Assembly: GCA_966250385.1 (NCBI GenBank)
Contig: CBINHC010000002.1
Coordinates: 1 to 64,000 of the forward strand
From: DASWTL01 sp966250385
Lineage (GTDB): Bacteria; Bacteroidota; Bacteroidia; Sphingobacteriales; Sphingobacteriaceae
Reading direction: 5' to 3'
DNA: 64,000 nucleotides
Numbering within the stretch: position 1 is the stretch's first letter; each line of letters opens with the position of its first letter. The notes below the pieces were generated by a model. That model worked only from the letters and a program-made list of their open reading frames with translations, was not told where the DNA came from and did no database searches. Below are positions 58,987 through 64,000 of the stretch, piece by piece. The translations under genes and the position numbers were made by a program.

Positions 58987-60327
58987 CTAGCTGATCGTCG
59001 GAAACGAAGTGCCTTTTACCTTACTGTACAGCTCTACGGCATACAGGTCAGTCATACCGGATACGAAGTCGAGCACGCTCTGGATCTTCGAATAAATGTC
59101 CTCACCCTCTGCCTGGAACTGTCCTGGGATCAGCTTGACCAGCTTCTTATAGTAATGCGTATTGTTATGAATTAACGCCGGGACAAACTCCTCGAGAAGG
59201 CCGGCCATGACTTTGTAGCCGGCGACTTCCTTATGAATCACGGACGAGTAGTTGTAAATCCGCTCGACGGACACCTTCCCTATCGCAGCCCAGGGCTCCG
59301 CAAATTCCGGTGGCAGGGCGTCGGTTAAGCTTTTATTGAAGTCCCCGCTTAACAGGGCTTCCTGCTCCTGATAGAAGATCTCCGAGCATAGCCGCGCAAG
59401 GGTGTTAACGGCCTTCGCCCTCAACAGTCCGATCTGCGCTTCATGATCATAGTCTTTAGCCAGCCGCTCTTCAATTTTCGGATCGTTCGCAAATGGCAGC
59501 AGCAATGCTTTCACTTCCTCAAAAGACAGGATCTTCAGCCGGTGGGCGTCTTCCAGGTCAATGATGCTGTAGCAGATGTCGTCGGCGGCCTCGACCAGGT
59601 AGACCAGCGGATGGCGCTTATAGATCAGCGGGCTGTCCAGGACCTTCTCCATTTGGAGTTCCGAAGCGATCCGTTCAAAACTCTCCTGCTCGGACTGAAA
59701 GAACCCGTATTTCTTGCGGTATATATAATCCTTGTTTTTCCCTGCAATGGAGGCACAGGGATATTTGGCTATGGCTGCCAGTGTGGAATAGGTAAGCGCA
59801 TAGGCGTCATTGCCCTTTCCCTTGAATGAGTGGGTCAGGATCCGGATGGCGTTCGCATTCCCTTCAAAGTTGATGACATCGTGCCACTGTTCTTTCGTAA
59901 GGCTCCTTTCATAGGCCTTTCCGTCTCCATCGGTGAAATACCGGGATATAGCAGCTTCACCGGAATGACCGAAGGCCGGGTTACCGAGGTCGTGCGCCAG
60001 AGCTGCTGCAGCAACGATGCTTCCCGCTTCGCTGAGTAACGGCACCTCTGCAACCAGGGCAGGGTCCTTCTTCAGGAGCTGGTTATAGAACATATTGCCC
60101 ATGGAGCGGGCAACGCTGGCGACCTCCAGACTATGGGTCAGCCGGTTATGGACAAAGACGCTTCCCGGCAAAGGAAAGACCTGTGTCTTATTCTGCAGCC
60201 GCCTGAAAGGCGAAGAAAAGATCAGCCGGTCGAAGTCCCGCTGAAAATCTGTCCGTGCAAAATCGGGATCTCCGGTCCTGGCTTCCTGCCCGAATCGTTT
60301 ATTTGAGATTAGGTATTTCCACTCCAT
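58987..60327 (-). CDS. dgt: dGTPase-like triphosphohydrolase
   Basis: This 446-residue HD-domain enzyme splits dGTP into deoxyguanosine and triphosphate. The N-terminal RTDFQRDFDRLIFSSPFRRL, the H in NRLTHSLEVASVARS near residue 65, the HD pair in ALAHDLGNPAFGHSGE near 117, and the later D in EAADDICYSIIDLED are visible. Length is typical. The start ATG 60327 follows a consensus -7 (60334-60341) and replaces the TTG three codons upstream. Confidence 0.93.
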   Translation of the reverse strand: MEWKYLISNKRFGQEARTGDPDFARTDFQRDFDRLIFSSPFRRLQNKTQVFPLPGSVFVHNRLTHSLEVASVARSMGNMFYNQLLKKDPALVAEVPLLSEAGSIVAAAALAHDLGNPAFGHSGEAAISRYFTDGDGKAYERSLTKEQWHDVINFEGNANAIRILTHSFKGKGNDAYALTYSTLAAIAKYPCASIAGKNKDYIYRKKYGFFQSEQESFERIASELQMEKVLDSPLIYKRHPLVYLVEAADDICYSIIDLEDAHRLKILSFEEVKALLLPFANDPKIEERLAKDYDHEAQIGLLRAKAVNTLARLCSEIFYQEQEALLSGDFNKSLTDALPPEFAEPWAAIGKVSVERIYNYSSVIHKEVAGYKVMAGLLEEFVPALIHNNTHYYKKLVKLIPGQFQAEGEDIYSKIQSVLDFVSGMTDLYAVELYSKVKGTSFPTIS

Positions 60328-60333
60328 CTGGCG

Positions 60334-60341
60334 CAAAGATA
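60334..60341 (-). promoter_or_regulatory. -7 element of the dgt gene
   Basis: TATCTTTG on the minus strand matches TAnnTTTG and fixes the start of dgt at ATG 60327. Confidence 0.65.
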
Positions 60342-60414
60342 GTATTCAGCAGTTAACCGTGAACGTCCCTGATCCGGCGGTATTACCCGCGGATCCGACA
60401 CGATAACCGATTGG

Positions 60415-61428
60415 TTATTTCTCCCCGTTGATTTCGGCCATTACCTCTGCAAACAGCCTCACCGACTTGATCCGGTCTTCCAGCGCATAGGTCGGAGTCA
60501 CAATGATCAGTTCGTCCACCTGGGTTTGTTCCAGAAAATCGCCGATCTGCCGCTTTACCGTCTCCTTGCTTCCATAACAGGAATACTTAAGCATCTGGTA
60601 CAGGGCCGGATGGCGTAATACCTCCTGGAAGTCAGCGGTCAGTTCCGCCGGCGGCTGCAGGGGTTGCGGTACCCCGGTCAGCACACCCATGAACATTCTG
60701 ATCAGGGTGGTGAACAGCCGTTCGGCCTCCTCGTCGGTATCCGCCACGAAAATGTTCACGCCGGCAATGGTATAGGGCTTCTGGAGGAACTCCGAAGGCT
60801 GAAACTCTTCATGATAGATCTTCAGGGCATTCAGCAGGTGCGTGGATGCAAAATGGCTGGCAAAAGCATAGGGTAATCCTTTGGCTGCAGCCAGGTGCGC
60901 ACTGTCCGTGCTCGATCCCAGGATATATATCGGGACATCCGTACCCTCCGCGATCGCTGCCCGTACCTTCGAGGTCTGATTGGTTTCTGAGAAGTACTGC
61001 TGGATCTTTTCCACTTCCCTCGGGAAGACCTGGGCTGCTTCCATAAAATCCGACCGGATGGCCAGTGCTGTCTGGGGATCCGTTCCCGGTGCCCGTCCGA
61101 TACCGAGGTCGATGCGGCCCGGATACAGGTGAGCAAGGGTCCCGAACTGCTCCGCGACGATCAGCGGCGAGTGGTTGGGAAGCATGACACCGCCCGACCC
61201 TACCCGGATCGTTTCGGTATTGTCGGCAATGTATCCGATGAGGATAGAAGGTGCGCTGCTCCCGATATAGCCGCTGTTATGATGTTCTGCAAACCAGAAC
61301 CGCTTGTAGTGATTCCGCTCCGCTTCCCCGGCCAGCGCCAGGGAGTTGTTAAGTGTCTGTTTGATGGTGCTGCCCTGGGGAACCAGTGCAAGCTCAAGTA
61401 TGGAATATGCTGTATGCTGTTTACTCAT
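60415..61428 (-). CDS. LLM-class flavin-dependent oxidoreductase
   Basis: This 337-residue protein is a luciferase-like TIM barrel of the MsnO8 type. Visible segments are FWFAEHHNSGYIGSSAPSIL near residue 48, VGSGGVMLPNHSPLIVAEQF near 80 and GRIDLGIGRAPGTDP near 105. It uses FMN and a reductant to oxidise an unknown organic substrate. It stands alone. Confidence 0.88.
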   Translation of the reverse strand: MSKQHTAYSILELALVPQGSTIKQTLNNSLALAGEAERNHYKRFWFAEHHNSGYIGSSAPSILIGYIADNTETIRVGSGGVMLPNHSPLIVAEQFGTLAHLYPGRIDLGIGRAPGTDPQTALAIRSDFMEAAQVFPREVEKIQQYFSETNQTSKVRAAIAEGTDVPIYILGSSTDSAHLAAAKGLPYAFASHFASTHLLNALKIYHEEFQPSEFLQKPYTIAGVNIFVADTDEEAERLFTTLIRMFMGVLTGVPQPLQPPAELTADFQEVLRHPALYQMLKYSCYGSKETVKRQIGDFLEQTQVDELIIVTPTYALEDRIKSVRLFAEVMAEINGEK

Positions 61429-61676
61429 GTTTCAGTGACGTAGAATAGCTGTATGATCTGACGCGATCAGATAAAAAGACCGGTGCAAAATTAAGAGAAC
61501 AGACGTTCCGTCGGAGCGGAAGGGGCAGCGCAACGCGAATGTTTACATAATGAAGACTTAAGAACAGGCAAACCACTTCAGTGGAGACGCCCGTCAGTTG
61601 TGCAGCAGAAAGGTTCCTGGAAGCTTGTTCCATCCGGCCTTGGCGTCTGAAGAGGCCAGCGGGGCGCAGGCGATGC

Positions 61677-62210
61677 CTATTGTCCCCAGTTCTCCCTGCT
61701 GATCCGGTAGGTGTAGTTCAGTTTGGGGGACTCCCCGAAGTAGCGGACCTCCTCCTCGCCCACCTTGATGGCTCCCAGCCGGCTGATGGCAACCTGTGAC
61801 CGGAAATTCTCCGCCCCGATATGGAAGTAAACATGATCCACGAATTGGAAGATGTGGTCCAGCATCAGGCTCTTGACCATGGGATTGATACCCTTACCCC
61901 AGACGGCTGTCGAATAGAAGGTATACCCGATAAAAATGCTCCGGTCTTCAGTCTTATGATCGTAGAAGCGGGTACCCCCGATCGTTTGTCCCGATTCCTT
62001 GTCCACGACCCGAAATGCGCCCCCGCTCTGCATGGCTCCGTCAAAGAAGGTCCGGAAAACATCCTTTTTCCAGCGGTCCCGGTTCGGATGCTGCTCCCAG
62101 ATCCGCGGGTCGGAAGCAACGGCGTAAAGTTCCTCGAAGTCCTTTTCCCCGAGCGGAAGCAGGATGACGCGTTCACTGGATAAGGTCGGTTGCAGGTTGA
62201 TTGCTGTCAT
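61677..62210 (-). CDS. GNAT-family N-acetyltransferase
   Basis: This 177-residue protein resembles RimJ/RimL-type acetyltransferases. It starts with ERVILLPLGEKDFEELYAVA, then GGTRFYDHKTEDRSIFIGYT with the wedge motif, WGKGINPMVKSLMLDHIF for acetyl-CoA binding and a C-terminal strand. The acceptor is unknown. Confidence 0.85.
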   Translation of the reverse strand: MTAINLQPTLSSERVILLPLGEKDFEELYAVASDPRIWEQHPNRDRWKKDVFRTFFDGAMQSGGAFRVVDKESGQTIGGTRFYDHKTEDRSIFIGYTFYSTAVWGKGINPMVKSLMLDHIFQFVDHVYFHIGAENFRSQVAISRLGAIKVGEEEVRYFGESPKLNYTYRISRENWGQ

Positions 62211-62387
62211 GATCGGGTTTCTGAATCCGCAATCTAGCCATTTCCGGTATTTTCTGTAAAAAAGGACCGGAAAAGGTGGTTTTTTCCTATGCGGGAGTAC
62301 CTGATGTTAACAACCGGGCCGCTGTTCAAAAGTTATGTTGGCGATTTGACTCTCGCGCCCCTACTTTTATCCCCGTTCTTTGTCATA

Positions 62388-62500
62388 ACTATCGAGGTTC
62401 ATCCGCCCCCGGCGGATGATTAAAAGGGAACCGTGTGAAATTCACGAGCTGACGTGCAACTGTAACCCATCAGGGGAAGCCAGATACCTGCCGAACATAG
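62388..62500 (+). promoter_or_regulatory. Cobalamin riboswitch
   Basis: The aptamer core is visible in order: GAGGTTCATC with a GC hairpin, AAAAGGGAACCGTGTGAAAT, CACGAGCTGACGTGCAACTG, and the B12 box GAAGCCAGATACCTGCC. It lies about 100 bases upstream of nrdB, in the 395-base gap after the acetyltransferase. Binding of adenosylcobalamin would repress the operon. Confidence 0.9.
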
Positions 62501-62535
62501 TTTGTCAAAACTTTCACGACTAAGGTTTTGACAAA
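62501..62535 (+). promoter_or_regulatory. Inverted repeat in the riboswitch expression platform
   Basis: TTTGTCAAAAC (62501-62511) pairs perfectly with GTTTTGACAAA (62525-62535). It lies directly after the aptamer and could be a terminator-like or anti-terminator structure, though no strong T run follows. Confidence 0.55.
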
Positions 62536-62605
62536 AGTCCTTCTCCCCCATTCTTCCCCGGGGCCGTTTGCCTTTTGTCGATTCCTGTCATAAAAAAACA
62601 ACCAT

Positions 62606-63574
62606 ATGCAACAGGAAGAACTATTACTTCAGGAGAACAGGGATCGCTTCGTGATCCTGCCCATCAGACATCCCGCCATCTGGGAAATGTACAAAAAACA
62701 TGAAGCCGGTTTCTGGACCGCCGAGGAGATCGACCTCTCAGGCGACCTGCGGGACTGGTCGCAGATGACAGATGGCGAAAGGCATTTCATTTCACATGTG
62801 CTTGCATTCTTTGCGGCCAGCGACGGCATCGTCAATGAAAACCTTGCAGTGAATTTCATGAGCGAGGTCCAGGTTCCCGAGGCCCGGTGCTTCTACGGAT
62901 TCCAGATCATGATGGAGAACATTCACTCGGAAACCTATGCGCTGCTGATCGACACCTACATCAAGGACCCGCAGGAAAAGGATCGCCTCTTTCATGCCAT
63001 TGACACGGTTCCGGCGGTCCGGAAGAAAGCCGAATGGGCGCTTCGGTGGATCGAACAGGGCACCTTCGCGGAACGGCTGGTGGCGTTTGCGGCTGTGGAG
63101 GGCATCTTTTTCAGCGGCAGCTTCTGCTCCATATTCTGGCTCAAGAAGCGCGGCCTGATGCCGGGCCTGACGTTCAGCAACGAGCTGATCAGCCGGGATG
63201 AGGGCCTGCACTGCGAGTTCGCCTGCCTGCTGTACAGCATGCTCTCCAGCAAACTTCCGCAGGACCGGGTTCATGCGATCATCGGCGATGCCGTGGACAT
63301 CGAGAAGGAGTTCATCACCGGGGCCCTGCCGGCCGACCTGATCGGGATGAATCCGCGGCTCATGAAAACGTATATCGAGTTTGTCGCTGACCGATGGCTC
63401 ACCGAGCTCGGCTATGCGAAGCTGTTCCATGCCAGCAATCCTTTCGACTTTATGGAGATGATCTCCCTGCAGGGGAAGACCAACTTTTTCGAGAAGCGCG
63501 TTGGCGACTACCAGAAGGCCGGCGTCCTGGCCGATAAGACCACTCAGACTTTCTCCCTGGATGAAGATTTTTAA
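62606..63574 (+). CDS. nrdB: Class I ribonucleotide reductase, small subunit
   Basis: This 322-residue protein makes the di-iron/tyrosyl radical for deoxynucleotide synthesis. The iron ligands are visible in MTDGERHFISHVLAFFAASD (with the following E), QIMMENIHSETYALL near 115 and ELISRDEGLHCEFACLLYS near 195; a tyrosine next to the iron site lies in ENIHSETY. It lies 26 bases before nrdA and is controlled by the cobalamin riboswitch. Confidence 0.93.
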   Translation: MQQEELLLQENRDRFVILPIRHPAIWEMYKKHEAGFWTAEEIDLSGDLRDWSQMTDGERHFISHVLAFFAASDGIVNENLAVNFMSEVQVPEARCFYGFQIMMENIHSETYALLIDTYIKDPQEKDRLFHAIDTVPAVRKKAEWALRWIEQGTFAERLVAFAAVEGIFFSGSFCSIFWLKKRGLMPGLTFSNELISRDEGLHCEFACLLYSMLSSKLPQDRVHAIIGDAVDIEKEFITGALPADLIGMNPRLMKTYIEFVADRWLTELGYAKLFHASNPFDFMEMISLQGKTNFFEKRVGDYQKAGVLADKTTQTFSLDEDF

Positions 63575-63599
63575 AGCTGATCACTAAAAAACAAAAAAC

Positions 63600-64000
63600 A
63601 TGTTCGTACTCAAAAGAAACGGCCGCAAAGAAAGCGTCAAATTTGACAAGGTCACTGCCCGGATCCAGAAACTCTCCTATGGACTAAGTCCGTTGGTGGA
63701 CGTCATCGACGTTGCCAAAAAGGTGATCGAAGGCATCCATGATGGCGTGACCACCACCGCACTCGATAACCTGGCAGCCGAGACTGCCGCATCGCTGACC
63801 ATCCGCCATCCTGATTATGCGCTGCTGGCCAGCCGGATCGCCATCAGCAACCTGCATAAGAACACGGCCAAATCGTTCAGCGAAACCATGCGGATCCTGC
63901 ATGGCTACACCGATCAGGCCAACGGCCGGAGGATGCCGCTCCTGGCCGACGATGTCATGCAGATCATCAACGACCATGCGGAACTGCTCGACAGTTCGAT
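63600..64000 (+). CDS. nrdA: Class I ribonucleotide reductase, large subunit (partial)
   Basis: The first 133 codons are visible. They form the ATP-cone regulatory domain (MFVLKRNGRKESVKFDKVTA, IQKLSYGLSPLVDVIDVAKK and ASRIAISNLHKNT). The catalytic barrel lies beyond the window end. The order nrdB-nrdA is the reverse of the common nrdAB and is frequent in this phylum. Confidence 0.9.
   Translation, partial: MFVLKRNGRKESVKFDKVTARIQKLSYGLSPLVDVIDVAKKVIEGIHDGVTTTALDNLAAETAASLTIRHPDYALLASRIAISNLHKNTAKSFSETMRILHGYTDQANGRRMPLLADDVMQIINDHAELLDSS

Noticed and set aside
1..64000. CRISPR array, rRNA or replication origin
   Set aside because: I saw no regularly spaced short repeats, no rRNA sequence and no DnaA-box cluster while reading both strands.

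Overview
This window comes from a member of the Bacteroidota with roughly 50% GC. Four things point there: many genes begin directly behind the TAnnTTTG -7 element of Bacteroidota, usually with almost no leader; the tmRNA encodes the tag GENNYALAA; Shine-Dalgarno sequences are mostly missing; and several families are typical of the phylum (DUF1573, DUF1684, fused E1 dehydrogenase, DAHP synthase-chorismate mutase fusion). I cannot name a genus.

Layout. 1-5.9 kb is a decayed accessory zone: a truncated IS256-type transposase lies in an IS3-type element that itself interrupts a tyrosine recombinase, followed by a TSUP transporter, a tRNA, a small unknown operon and relics of an apparent type I restriction locus. 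5.9-20.2 kb is mostly housekeeping: proline dehydrogenase, then a shikimate/phenylalanine cluster (aroB, pheA, DAHP synthase-chorismate mutase, aroA, aroC) whose second part sits behind a textbook ribosome-stalling attenuator with an aromatic-rich leader peptide. A fused branched-chain-type 2-oxoacid dehydrogenase and an aminotransferase follow. ssrA lies at 20.3 kb.

20.6-29.2 kb is a reduced-sulfur island bracketed by ~110 bp imperfect copies of the ssrA 3' end plus terminator. It encodes a Crp/Fnr regulator, thioredoxins, a TSUP permease, a metallo-beta-lactamase/rhodanese persulfide dioxygenase, two further rhodaneses, a Usp protein and a split YeeE/YedE thiosulfate-type transporter. Three of its promoters carry a GTGAC-N4-GTCAC operator, each centred exactly 36.5 bp upstream of the 3' end of the -7 element. 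An Abi-type HEPN defence gene and kup lie just beyond.

32.5-48.9 kb is a stress or low-oxygen cluster: BON proteins, four-domain-rich Usp proteins, GH2 hydrolase, Hsp20, RelA/SpoT-type synthetase, D-lactate dehydrogenase, PEP synthase and a LOG protein, around a response regulator with a Crp-like output. Six promoters share an operator (TGAY-N4-RTYA) at the same 36.5 bp geometry, five of them with a clear second operator exactly 22 bp upstream. I read this as a coordinated regulon resembling in content the DosR or low-oxygen clusters of other phyla. 

49-64 kb holds a PAP2 phosphatase, an MFS transporter, relics of a DUF3817 gene and a PAS sensor, an AT-richer accessory block of unknown genes with a two-component system, then dGTPase, a flavin monooxygenase-like protein, an acetyltransferase, and a cobalamin riboswitch in front of class I ribonucleotide reductase genes (nrdA cut by the window end).
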